A stretch of DNA of 64,000 nucleotides. It comes from CAG-390 sp964522215 (GTDB taxonomy: Bacteria; Bacillota; Clostridia; Oscillospirales; CAG-272). Position 1 is the stretch's first letter; each line of letters opens with the position of its first letter. Made by a program: the position numbers and the translations under genes. Location of the stretch: positions 1 through 64,000 of the forward strand of contig CAZFVR010000003.1 of NCBI GenBank assembly GCA_964522215.1, read 5' to 3'. This document shows positions 8,640 through 16,417 of this stretch, piece after piece. The notes beneath the pieces were generated by a model. It worked only from the letters and a program-made list of their open reading frames with translations, was not told the origin of the DNA and made no database searches.

Positions 8640-9326
8640 TTACGCACGCGGGGCAACGCCCATCGCAGCACTATCGCCGACAACATGTCCATGGGATATG
8701 TTTATCACTCTCTGCCCAAGCGTATCAACAAGATTTTGCTCGTGGGTAACCACAACAACGGTCTTGCCGAGCTTTTGGTTTATCCTTTGGAGCATGTGCA
8801 TGATATCAAGACTCATTTTGGGGTCTACATTTCCCGTAGGCTCGTCGGCAACGATGATATCGGGATTATTGGCAATAGCACGCGCCAGTGCAATGCGCTG
8901 CTGTTCACCGCCGGATAGCTCACCGGGACGATGCTCGGACTTGCTCTCCATATTCACTATGCGCAAAAGCGCAGGCACGCGGCGGCGTATCTCCGCCGCA
9001 GGAGTGCCAACTACATGCATGGCAAATGCAACGTTTTCATAGGCGGTCTTATCCTGGAAGAGCCTGAAATCCTGAAACACCATGCCTATCTTGCGCCTGT
9101 AATACGGGATCGCGCGTTCCGGCAGTTTTGTGATATCTATGCCATCAACAAGTATCTGCCCGGATGTGACCCGCTCCTGCCTCAGCAACACACGCGTGAC
9201 GGTCGTTTTACCGGCACCGGAGTGCCCTACAACGAACACAAACTCGCCGTCATTTACACGAAAGGATATCCCATCGAGCGCTGTGACATCGGCATATTCT
9301 TTAACAACGTTTTTAAATTCGATCAT
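8640..9326 (-). CDS. ftsE: Cell division ATP-binding protein FtsE
   Basis: A 228-residue ABC ATPase with Walker A 'GHSGAGKTT', Q-loop 'MVFQDFRLF', signature 'LSGGEQQRIALARA', Walker B 'IIVADEPTGNVD' and H-loop 'VVTHEQ'. FtsE is the cytoplasmic motor of FtsEX. The start 'MIEFKNVVKEY' matches the family. There is no purine-rich ribosome site in the 25 bases upstream of the ATG, unlike most neighbours. First gene of the ftsE-ftsX-M23-Ctp cluster. Confidence 0.96.
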   Translation of the reverse strand: MIEFKNVVKEYADVTALDGISFRVNDGEFVFVVGHSGAGKTTVTRVLLRQERVTSGQILVDGIDITKLPERAIPYYRRKIGMVFQDFRLFQDKTAYENVAFAMHVVGTPAAEIRRRVPALLRIVNMESKSEHRPGELSGGEQQRIALARAIANNPDIIVADEPTGNVDPKMSLDIMHMLQRINQKLGKTVVVVTHEQNLVDTLGQRVINISHGHVVGDSAAMGVAPRA

Positions 9327-9395
9327 TTGAAATCAACGATTGATATTTGTTCGCAAACACGGAAACCATAAAATAAACGATCTGTCAGAGCTGTA

Positions 9396-10481
9396 TCAAT
9401 ATTTGACCGGCTTTGAGTTGAGGTACTGCTTTACCATCAAGGCGACCTTAAAGGTTATAGCGTGTTCAAACTCACGAAGATCGAGTCCAGTGACTTTGCG
9501 GATCTTCTCAAGTCTGTAAACAAGCGTGTTGCGGTGAACAAAGAGCTTGCGTGAGGTTTCGGAGACGTTGAGATTGTTTTCAAAGAAGCACTGGATGGTC
9601 ATGAGCGTTTCGCGGTCGAGCAGTTCAAGGCTTCCCTTTTTAAAGACCTCCTGAAGGAACATCTCGCACAGCGTTATTGGCAGCTGATAGATCAAGCGGC
9701 CGATGCCGAGACTGTCATAGCAGATTATGTTCTTTTCGGATTCAAACACACGACCGACCTCAATGGCGATCTGCGCTTCTTTGTAAGCGCGTGCGAGATC
9801 CTTGATGTTATCAACAATGGTGGATATACCTATCGAGACCTTGGAGAAGAATTCTGTGCTGAGTGTATCGGATATCTTTGTTGCTATCTTTTCTATCTCG
9901 CGCATCTCGGTGTTTGGCTTGACCTCTTTTACAAGAACGATATCGCGCTCGCCGACACTGATGATATAATCGTGGGGCTTATCCGGGAACATGTTTTGGA
10001 GCATCTCAAAAGGCATCATATCTGTCTTGCCGTTGAACTTGATAAGCAGCACCACACGGTATTCCTCGGTGTTGAAGTGAAGCTCCTTGGACTTAATATA
10101 GATATCGCTGGGGAGAATGTTATCAAGTATGATATTTTTGATAAATGAGCCCTTGTCGTACTTTTCGTCGTACAGCTCCTTGATGTTGGCCAGCGAAACA
10201 GAAAGCATCTTGGTAAGCACCTCTGCCATCTTATCCTCGCCCTCAACAAAAACAGTATACTCGGATTTTAAATTAGCACCCAGCGGGCGATATGTGTACC
10301 CGCCCTTGCATATCACATCGGAGGAGAAAAGCAGATCATCACGCAGACCGGGCATGAATTCTCCTATTCTTACAAGCTCCGAGCATGCAATGATATTGTT
10401 GGTCTCATCAATAACGCCTAAGGTGCGGTCAACGCTGTCCTTCATTTGATGAATAACACTTTGAAATAACCTGTTAGACAT
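9396..10481 (-). CDS. PucR/CdaR-type transcriptional regulator
   Basis: A 361-residue protein. The central part (about 100-280) resembles the GGDEF-like domain of CdaR/PucR regulators ('VSIGISTIVDNIKDLARAYKEAQIAIEVG'). The C-terminus is the PucR-type helix-turn-helix ('FFENNLNVSETSRKLFVHRNTLVYRLEKI'). Such proteins regulate catabolic genes, but nothing beside it suggests a target: rsmE is upstream and ftsE downstream. The start at 10481 has AGAGGA 14 bases upstream. A good promoter lies at 10543-10571. Confidence 0.85.
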   Translation of the reverse strand: MSNRLFQSVIHQMKDSVDRTLGVIDETNNIIACSELVRIGEFMPGLRDDLLFSSDVICKGGYTYRPLGANLKSEYTVFVEGEDKMAEVLTKMLSVSLANIKELYDEKYDKGSFIKNIILDNILPSDIYIKSKELHFNTEEYRVVLLIKFNGKTDMMPFEMLQNMFPDKPHDYIISVGERDIVLVKEVKPNTEMREIEKIATKISDTLSTEFFSKVSIGISTIVDNIKDLARAYKEAQIAIEVGRVFESEKNIICYDSLGIGRLIYQLPITLCEMFLQEVFKKGSLELLDRETLMTIQCFFENNLNVSETSRKLFVHRNTLVYRLEKIRKVTGLDLREFEHAITFKVALMVKQYLNSKPVKY

Positions 10482-10542
10482 GACTTGTTTTTATTCCTCT
10501 CATATGTTCATTTTGACGATTTGTTTGTGAAAACTCACCTAT

Positions 10543-10571
10543 ATTTTATATCAAAATTTGTGATTTTTCAA
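10543..10571 (-). promoter_or_regulatory. Sigma-A promoter for the PucR-type regulator
   Basis: TTGAAA (10566-10571) and TAAAAT (10543-10548) are separated by exactly 17 bases on the minus strand, about 60 bases ahead of the start codon. The surrounding DNA is very AT-rich. Confidence 0.6.
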
Positions 10572-10591
10572 TAGGTAAAAGCTGTTTTTTT

Positions 10592-10614
10592 CAAAAAAAC
10601 ACGAAGTTTTTTTG
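10592..10614 (-). terminator. Probable terminator after rsmE
   Basis: CAAAAAAAC and GTTTTTTTG form a 9-bp stem around a five-base loop 46 bases beyond the rsmE stop. The stem is A/T-rich, so the T tract is part of the hairpin; it could work in either direction. Confidence 0.5.
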
Positions 10615-10659
10615 TGAATAATAAACTAAACACAGCAAAAAAATAACATGAATGGCATT

Positions 10660-11451
10660 TTAAACTTCGAATGCATAATAAATACACGCCAGAGCGAACT
10701 CTGCGGCACTCTCGGTACGCAATATCCGAGGGCCGAGAGCTGTCATATAAAGCCCGTTCTTTTCTGCCGTTTCGGCCTCATCCGGCGTAAATCCGCCCTC
10801 GGGCCCAACTATCACCGCCACGCGCCGTTGGCGCTCGCCATCTTTGGGATGACCCTGCCGATCATGCTGTTCATCCGCCCATTTTCGTTTTATTCCCTCG
10901 AGTAAGCACGGGAGCTGCTCCGTTCCATCCCCCTCATAGCAAAAAAAAGCAACATCATCTCCGGCGGCACTCTGTATCATCTCGTCAAAGGAGATGCAGC
11001 CACCAACAGTAGGAACAACACCACGCCCGGATTGCATTGCTGCCTCGCGTGCGATACGCGCACGTCTTTGACGGCGTTTTTCCTCGTCATCGGTCGGACG
11101 CACTATGCAATTGCGGCTGTAAAACGGACAAATAGCTGATGCCCCACACTCAACCGATTTTTGCACGACGGTATCAAACTTATCTCCCTTTGCCAAAGCT
11201 TGATACACTGTTATGCTCACCGGCGGCTCGGCGCGGCTTTTGGACGTTTCCTCAACATCGAGTGTGACCGATTCTCCGGAAAAGGCGGAGGTGCGGCAAA
11301 AATAATCGGTCCCGAGACCGTCGCAGACCGTTAGCTTTTCTCCGGGGCGCATTCTGAGCGAGCGTGAAACATGATGCGCATCATCACCGGTGAGTATTAT
11401 TTTGCTTCCGTCACCGGATATGCTCTCCGGCGAAATAAAAAAACGCGGCAT
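10660..11451 (-). CDS. rsmE: 16S rRNA m3U1498 methyltransferase RsmE
   Basis: A 263-residue SPOUT-class methyltransferase. The N-terminal PUA-like part starts 'MPRFFISPE' and includes 'DDAHHVSRSLRMRPGE'. The C-terminal trefoil-knot SAM-binding domain shows 'VIVGPEGGFTPDEAE' and 'LGPRILRTESAAEFAL', the two family signatures. It methylates U1498 in the decoding centre of 16S rRNA. The ATG at 11451 has AAAGGAG nine bases upstream; a longer frame to 11526 lacks similarity. No prmA is adjacent, although the two are often paired. Confidence 0.95.
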   Translation of the reverse strand: MPRFFISPESISGDGSKIILTGDDAHHVSRSLRMRPGEKLTVCDGLGTDYFCRTSAFSGESVTLDVEETSKSRAEPPVSITVYQALAKGDKFDTVVQKSVECGASAICPFYSRNCIVRPTDDEEKRRQRRARIAREAAMQSGRGVVPTVGGCISFDEMIQSAAGDDVAFFCYEGDGTEQLPCLLEGIKRKWADEQHDRQGHPKDGERQRRVAVIVGPEGGFTPDEAETAEKNGLYMTALGPRILRTESAAEFALACIYYAFEV

Positions 11452-11634
11452 CTGCACGCTCCTTTCTGAATTGGCAAACCTATCATCGACACCGCAAACC
11501 CAAAAAGTCAAGCGGATGTTGGGCACCCTTTGATTTACTTATATATTATACCCTCTTTAGGGCCGATTGTCAATCATGAAGTAAAAAAACATACAATAGA
11601 TTTACAATTTCCATCAAATTTAGCGTACCGTGTA

Positions 11635-11643
11635 TGGTATAAT
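11635..11643 (+). promoter_or_regulatory. Extended -10 promoter
   Basis: TG-G-TATAAT (TATAAT at 11638-11643), with no good -35 hexamer, lies 45 bases upstream of the gene at 11688. An extended -10 can function with a weak -35. Confidence 0.5.
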
Positions 11644-11687
11644 AAGATATATTATTGCTTGATAAACTACTTGAGGAGGGGCATCCG

Positions 11688-12449
11688 ATGGAAGACAAAA
11701 ACAGACGGGATATAGAAAGAGATCAAAAGCTCCAAGCTGGCGAGATTATTATTGATGACCCGAATCTGAAAAAAGCCGAAAACTTTTGGTTTTACAACAA
11801 ATGGAAGATGATCATAGGCGCATTTATCGTTTTGGTGCTTGGCGTGTGCATTTGGCAGAGCTGCAGCAAGGAGAACTATGATGCTACTCTCATGTACGCC
11901 GGACCGTATGAAGAAATTAACGTAAAAGCGACCTTTAACGGCATACAAAACGCGTTTAATTATGTTCTGCCTGACGACAATGACGGCAATGGCGAAAAAA
12001 GCTGCGATGTTATCGCGCTTATCATCTACTCGGATGATCAGATACAAGAGATACGCGACAAAGCCGCCTCTGATAGCAAAAAAGTATTTATCAACACCGA
12101 ACTCAACACGCAGGAGCTCCAAAAATTCGACCAGCTGATAATCGCGGGTGAATATTCGGTCTGCTTGCTTGATCCCACGCTGTATGAACGCGTAAAAAAA
12201 GCAGGTGGATTCAGAAAGCTCAGTGATGTTTTGGGGTACACTCCGCAAAATGCCGCGGACGAGTACTCGATAAGATTCAAAGATACCGAATTTGCAAAAT
12301 ACTATGATGTATTCAAGGCCATGCCGATCGATACCGTGCTGTGTCTGCGCACGCAGAGCACCTTTGGCGGACACAGGGCTGATGCCTCGTATGATGCGTC
12401 GGAGGCGTTCTTTAAGCAGATAATAGAGTTTGTGCCCGATGATCAATAA
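11688..12449 (+). CDS. Single-pass membrane protein of unknown function
   Basis: I do not recognise this 253-residue protein. A charged cytoplasmic N-terminus of about 40 residues precedes one transmembrane segment ('MIIGAFIVLVLGVCIW'). An extracytoplasmic domain of about 190 residues follows, rich in Asp, Lys and Tyr and with no cysteine cluster or catalytic motif I can name. The segment 'KVFINTELNTQELQKFDQLIIAGEYSVCLLDP' has the feel of a periplasmic-binding-protein fragment, but this is weak. The ATG at 11688 has GAGGAGG ten bases upstream. It may share a transcript with the EamA transporter 86 bases downstream. Confidence 0.75.
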   Translation: MEDKNRRDIERDQKLQAGEIIIDDPNLKKAENFWFYNKWKMIIGAFIVLVLGVCIWQSCSKENYDATLMYAGPYEEINVKATFNGIQNAFNYVLPDDNDGNGEKSCDVIALIIYSDDQIQEIRDKAASDSKKVFINTELNTQELQKFDQLIIAGEYSVCLLDPTLYERVKKAGGFRKLSDVLGYTPQNAADEYSIRFKDTEFAKYYDVFKAMPIDTVLCLRTQSTFGGHRADASYDASEAFFKQIIEFVPDDQ

Positions 12450-12535
12450 AAGTTAGTTTTATGGTTATGTCCAATTATAAAGCAACAGAGATCATAAAAA
12501 CACAAGTAATAAAATAAAGAAAGTTTTGTTCCCAG

Positions 12536-13495
12536 ATGAAAAAGAAGATCTTAGCAAATATATGTTTATTCACCACAGCGATAATATGGGGCTTTGCCTT
12601 TGTGGCACAGGTCCTTGGCAGTGACTCACTTGATCCGTTTTCTTTCAACGCAATACGCTTTGGTGTCGGCGGCATCTCGCTCGTGCCTGTGCTGTTTTTA
12701 CTTGAACGCCGTCCGCGCGGGCGCGATATGACCCCTGAGGGGAACACAGCCGACAGAAAAAAACTAAAAATGACCGTTATCGCCGCCGCTGTGTGCGGAA
12801 CGATCCTTTTTATGGCCTCCTCGCTGCAGCAGGCGGGCGCACAGATAACTAAATCACCCGGCAGATCCGGCTTTATAACCGACCTTTATATCATTCTGAC
12901 GCCCTTCTTTTCCACTGTGCTTTTCAGAAAAAAGACCAAGCCCACCGTTTTTGCAGGTGCGGCCATTGCTCTTGTAGGCATATATCTTTTGTGTGTCAAG
13001 CCGGGCGAGGGCTTTAGCTTTGGAGTGGGCGAGTTGCTCATCCTTGCAGGCGCATTCTTTTGGGCTTTTCACATTCTTGCTATTGATAGATTCGGCAGTG
13101 GCATATATCCGTTGCGTTTTTCAAGCCTGCAGTTTTTGATAGTGGCGGCCGAATGCTCGATCTTTGCCATAATATTTGAGACTACAACGCTTGAGATGGT
13201 ATGGAATGCTCGCTATGCCATATTCTTTTGCGGTGTGCTTTCTGTCGGTGTTGCGTATACCCTGCAGACCTACGGTCAGCGGCTCAGTGACCCGAGCTAT
13301 GCGGCAATAATATTTTCGCTTGAGGCAGTCTTTGGTGCTATCGGAGGTGTGCTTTACGGTCAAGATACCTTTTCAGTCGTTGGCCTTTTAGGGTGCATTT
13401 TGGTGTTTGGCGGCATCCTGCTTTCACAGCTTGATATCGATCTTGAAAGCTCCGGTAAGACAAAAACCAAAGAATCCGTAAATAAAAACTCATAA
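12536..13495 (+). CDS. EamA/DMT-family transporter
   Basis: A 319-residue protein with ten predicted transmembrane helices arranged as two EamA repeats, beginning 'LFTTAIIWGFAFVAQVLG' and 'LILAGAFFWAFHILAIDRF'. The second repeat ends with 'SYAAIIFSLEAVFGAIGGVLYGQ', typical of the drug/metabolite transporter superfamily. Members export amino acids, metabolites or drugs; the substrate cannot be assigned. Residues 58-80 form a charged inter-helix loop with many Arg and Lys. There is no strong ribosome site ahead of the ATG at 12536. Confidence 0.9.
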   Translation: MKKKILANICLFTTAIIWGFAFVAQVLGSDSLDPFSFNAIRFGVGGISLVPVLFLLERRPRGRDMTPEGNTADRKKLKMTVIAAAVCGTILFMASSLQQAGAQITKSPGRSGFITDLYIILTPFFSTVLFRKKTKPTVFAGAAIALVGIYLLCVKPGEGFSFGVGELLILAGAFFWAFHILAIDRFGSGIYPLRFSSLQFLIVAAECSIFAIIFETTTLEMVWNARYAIFFCGVLSVGVAYTLQTYGQRLSDPSYAAIIFSLEAVFGAIGGVLYGQDTFSVVGLLGCILVFGGILLSQLDIDLESSGKTKTKESVNKNS

Positions 13496-13541
13496 ATACT
13501 AAAAAGAGAAATTTAATTCCCCAAAAACAACCTGTGGTTTA

Positions 13542-13570
13542 TTGACACGAAAAAGAAATAGTGCTATAAT
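13542..13570 (+). promoter_or_regulatory. Consensus sigma-A promoter of the short-ORF/HTH locus
   Basis: A perfect TTGACA (13542-13547) and TATAAT (13565-13570) are separated by 17 bases, with TGC directly before the -10. It should start a transcript near 13577, almost 290 bases ahead of the HTH gene. Confidence 0.85.
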
Positions 13571-13627
13571 CATAACATCCGGCAACACGGGCCTTGTCGG
13601 AAATTTGGCAAAAAGGAGGCGATCGTT

Positions 13628-13711
13628 TTGAACAATGCTGAAAAAAACGGCATCGGATGCGCAATTATCTGTAGCTTCCTTGGGAACTCTCGCCCCGAGG
13701 TCGCCCGATAA
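13628..13711 (+). CDS. Possible 27-residue small protein or leader peptide
   Basis: A TTG-initiated frame encoding MNNAEKNGIGCAIICSF and ten more residues ending in VAR. A textbook AAGGAGG lies eight bases ahead of the TTG, and the frame sits 60 bases after a perfect promoter. I do not recognise the peptide. It has two cysteines in a short hydrophobic stretch. It may be a leader peptide for the HTH gene downstream or a free-standing small protein. The strong ribosome site is the main support; the non-ATG start and short length keep confidence low. Confidence 0.4.
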   Translation: MNNAEKNGIGCAIICSFLGNSRPEVAR

Positions 13712-13865
13712 AACTCTGTATTTGAAATGAAGCAGAGATGCGCATCCCTGCCCCCGATGACATACGACGATATTTGATCATACCCCACAGTTTTTCGGAG
13801 GCAGATGGCAGCCGCGATACCCACCCGAGGGTAGTTGCGGTATGTCTGGGATAAGGAGGCGCAAA
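13712..13865 (+). promoter_or_regulatory. Structured leader between the small ORF and the HTH gene
   Basis: This 154-base stretch contains a second GGAGG followed by a nine-codon frame (ATG at 13805, ending at TAG 13834). An imperfect hairpin made of CCGC/GCGG and TACCC/GGGTA arms occupies roughly 13812-13842. No T tract follows. The arrangement resembles a translated leader but no mechanism can be read directly. Confidence 0.3.
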
Positions 13866-14078
13866 ATGCAATTCACAACAGAATTCGGTGACAGACTCGC
13901 TGTTTTCCGCCGCCGCACCGGGATGACGCAGGATGCCTTGGCAACTCGCCTTGGTGTTTCGGCACAGGCGGTATCTAAATGGGAACGCGCTGTTTGCTGT
14001 CCCGACATTTCACTCTTGCCCGCTTTAGCGGACATTTTCGGTATCAGTATCGACCTCCTGTTCGGCAGGTCGGCCTGA
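13866..14078 (+). CDS. Small XRE-family helix-turn-helix regulator
   Basis: A 70-residue protein consisting almost only of a Cro/C1-type helix-turn-helix: 'FRRRTGMTQDALATRLGVSAQAVSKWERAVCCPDISLLPALADIFGI'. The 'SAQAVSKWER' recognition helix is characteristic. There is no effector or oligomerisation domain. The ATG at 13866 has AAGGAGG seven bases upstream; the frame is open for eight more codons. It is the last gene of a transcript starting at about 13577 and ends at a strong terminator. Its target is unknown; autoregulation is common for such proteins. Confidence 0.85.
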   Translation: MQFTTEFGDRLAVFRRRTGMTQDALATRLGVSAQAVSKWERAVCCPDISLLPALADIFGISIDLLFGRSA

Positions 14079-14088
14079 TGTCAAAAAA

Positions 14089-14136
14089 CGCTGAGCTGGA
14101 AGCCACAAGCTTTCAACTCAGCGCTTTTTTTATTTT
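14089..14136 (+). terminator. Rho-independent terminator after the HTH gene
   Basis: Arms at 14089-14103 and 14109-14123 pair over 15 positions with one mismatch and one G-T pair, around a five-base loop. A run of seven T, an A and five T follows. Confidence 0.92.
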
Positions 14137-14137
14137 T

Positions 14138-14167
14138 AACGCCCCTGCGGTGTTCCACAGGGGCGTT
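14138..14167 (-). other. Strong GC-rich hairpin between convergent genes
   Basis: Arms at 14138-14150 and 14155-14167 pair at 12 of 13 positions around TGTT. It lies 46 bases beyond the stop of the minus-strand DUF4340 gene, but no T tract follows it on either strand. It may block exonucleases or readthrough; an intrinsic terminator is not certain. Confidence 0.5.
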
Positions 14168-14212
14168 ATTATGGTGTTTATTGATCTGGCGCTATCTTTA
14201 TTTCGTGCACGA

Positions 14213-16417
14213 TCAATACTTGCTGGTGGGGGTCACGACCTCGCCTGTCATTACGCGGCCTGCATCTGTGATTATCTTATCCACAAACGACCGTGTTACG
14301 TAAAACTCGGCACTGCCGCCAACGTCAAGGAGAGAGCGGCGCTCGGAGTATGAATAAAAAGTATATTCAAACTTCGGCTTTTTATCATACGAGGTATATA
14401 TCGTGATCTTGGCCTGAGCCTTTGAGGGATCGGCAATATAGCTTGCTATCTGCTCATCGGTAAGACCGCCATCGCCATCATGCGCATCACCGGCAATTGA
14501 TGCGTAAAGAATCGACTGATAGAACTTGCGGAAGTTTGCCATGCCGCATCGCAGATATGTCTTGCCAATACCGTCGGGCGTGGTCACGGTAATGGTATTC
14601 GCCGATACCTCTACTTTATTGCCTGTGGTAACATCGGTGATACTGCCGATAAGCACGACTACCTCTTCCCCACGGCTGTTGGTCTCGTATTTTGCGCCGC
14701 GGATGCTGGACTTGTTCCCATCAGCATCTACCGCTTTAACGGTCGTGGCATCTATCGTCCAGGTAAAGCCCTTGGCATCGGTAACTGTAAGCGAGGATAT
14801 GGCCTCCATCTCGGTACCATCCGGCGCAACTGCGCGGAGCTTCATTTTATCCGACGTGATAGTTCCCTTTTTTATTGCATCGGCAGATGCATTGCTGTTT
14901 GTTACAGAATCGCTCTCCGAGTTATCGAGATAAAAATGATATGCTCCTTCAGCGGTGTCTATCTGTATCTCGGTAGCCCATGCAAGGTTCATTGAGAAGT
15001 AGGAGGATTTTACCCAGTTGACGAGCCTATAGTCCAAAAACAGCAGCTGTGTGCGGCTGACCTCTACCACCATATCGTAAAGCGCGGAGGTCATATAATA
15101 TGTGCCTCTGTCTGTCATCTTGCTTACAAATATGGTGTGCTCAACGGCATCGAGGTTTTTGCCGTCATCATCAACGGGATAATAATCAAAGTAGATGACA
15201 TACTCCGGCTCATAAAGCCCCAGCGCCTTCATATCCTCCTCGGTAGGTCCGAGTTTTGTGACATTAAGGAATGTCATATCATAAAAGGACTGCAGGGCGG
15301 CATTTGCGGCATCCGGGTCGATATCATACTGATCCGGATAGTTCATTACATATGCCGTGTTAGCATAGAATGTGCCTGTTCTGGCATCAAGATCCCAGTA
15401 GGAGAAGCTTACAACGGGATTTATCGCGCTGTCAACGTCGCTGACACCTATGAGATCCTTGCCGCGGAATATCGAGAATCCCTTAACGTTAAAATAGTTA
15501 TTGAGCGTCATGGGATAGCACACGGTGGGAGTTACATACATCTCGATCGGGAGCTCAAAAACGCTGTCGACATTTTCGGTAAGGGTAGACTGACCGTAAA
15601 CGCTTATAAGCGAGGCATCAACGCTGTAATTCATAATATAAACCGCATCGCGTCCGCTGTAGCGCACATAGTAGCCTGCACCGGAGGGTATCATATCGCC
15701 TACATACACTGTGTGCATGTTGTTGGACGTATCAACTATGCGGTACCATGCAGGCGAGTACTCATAGCTTTGCCCATTTTCATCGGTGCGTGTTTCGGTA
15801 TCAAGTCCGTACTCGGTAAACTTGCCGGCAGCATCCTTGATTGGATCCTTTATCTTCTCCATCGTCAAGGGATAACCGCAGGATACAGCCAGCTGTGAGA
15901 GGAGCGCCTGATCGTAAGGTGTACCCTCAAACCCCTTTATCTGGAAGGTGTCGGTCGTATCGCGATAGAATGTGTAATCATTCTCGGCGGTGTGTACCTG
16001 CATGGACTTTATATTTGCCTGTGAGGTGTGGCGGAACATGAGTATACGCTTGGAGGTTCCCACATCCTCGCCCTCTTCCGTGTCAACCACAGCCTCTATC
16101 TCGCACTCGCCGGTCTTGGGATCCACCTCAACCAGAGTACCGAGTGCGGTGCTGTAGTAACCGTCCTTGGTCGTCTCAAGGGTATAACCATCCTTATCGC
16201 ACAAAACGTAGGAGCCGCCCTTTTCTTTAACGTAATACTTCAGACCGTCAAGGTCTGTAAATATGATCCTGTTTACATAGTAGGTCGCAACGCCCAGTCC
16301 TATGCCAAGCAGTATAACGCATACGAGCAATATTGCGGTAATACGTTTTTGCATTTTAAGCATAGAACGACGGCGGCGTCCCTGCGTCACCTTTTCTGAT
16401 CCTGTATTTTGCATCAT
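14213..16417 (-). CDS. DUF4340-domain membrane protein of a GldG-type ABC system
   Basis: A 734-residue protein with a basic N-terminus, one transmembrane segment ('ITAILLVCVILLGIGLGVATYYV', about residues 26-48) and a long extracytoplasmic region. The region has repeated beta-strand-rich segments such as 'DNDYTFYRDTTDTFQIKGFEG' and 'YYVRYSGRDAVYIMNYSVDASL', which is the DUF4340 pattern. DUF4340 proteins sit next to GldF/GldG-like ABC genes in many bacteria; their role is not established. The ATG overlaps the stop of the upstream gene (ATGA) and has AGGAG nine bases upstream. It is the last gene of a four-gene operon. Confidence 0.85.
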   Translation of the reverse strand: MMQNTGSEKVTQGRRRRSMLKMQKRITAILLVCVILLGIGLGVATYYVNRIIFTDLDGLKYYVKEKGGSYVLCDKDGYTLETTKDGYYSTALGTLVEVDPKTGECEIEAVVDTEEGEDVGTSKRILMFRHTSQANIKSMQVHTAENDYTFYRDTTDTFQIKGFEGTPYDQALLSQLAVSCGYPLTMEKIKDPIKDAAGKFTEYGLDTETRTDENGQSYEYSPAWYRIVDTSNNMHTVYVGDMIPSGAGYYVRYSGRDAVYIMNYSVDASLISVYGQSTLTENVDSVFELPIEMYVTPTVCYPMTLNNYFNVKGFSIFRGKDLIGVSDVDSAINPVVSFSYWDLDARTGTFYANTAYVMNYPDQYDIDPDAANAALQSFYDMTFLNVTKLGPTEEDMKALGLYEPEYVIYFDYYPVDDDGKNLDAVEHTIFVSKMTDRGTYYMTSALYDMVVEVSRTQLLFLDYRLVNWVKSSYFSMNLAWATEIQIDTAEGAYHFYLDNSESDSVTNSNASADAIKKGTITSDKMKLRAVAPDGTEMEAISSLTVTDAKGFTWTIDATTVKAVDADGNKSSIRGAKYETNSRGEEVVVLIGSITDVTTGNKVEVSANTITVTTPDGIGKTYLRCGMANFRKFYQSILYASIAGDAHDGDGGLTDEQIASYIADPSKAQAKITIYTSYDKKPKFEYTFYSYSERRSLLDVGGSAEFYVTRSFVDKIITDAGRVMTGEVVTPTSKY

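Noticed and set aside
10592..10614. Origin-like AT-rich repeat near 10.5-10.6 kb
   Set aside because: No DnaA boxes or repeated 9-mers; the hairpin is better explained as the rsmE terminator next to an AT-rich promoter.
15137..15898. Long plus-strand open frame opposite the DUF4340 gene
   Set aside because: No ribosome site or recognisable motif; it is the antisense shadow of a well-supported gene. Similar antisense frames at 6553-7359, 16636-17382, 18858-19730, 20347-21093 and 54679-55293 were rejected for the same reason.
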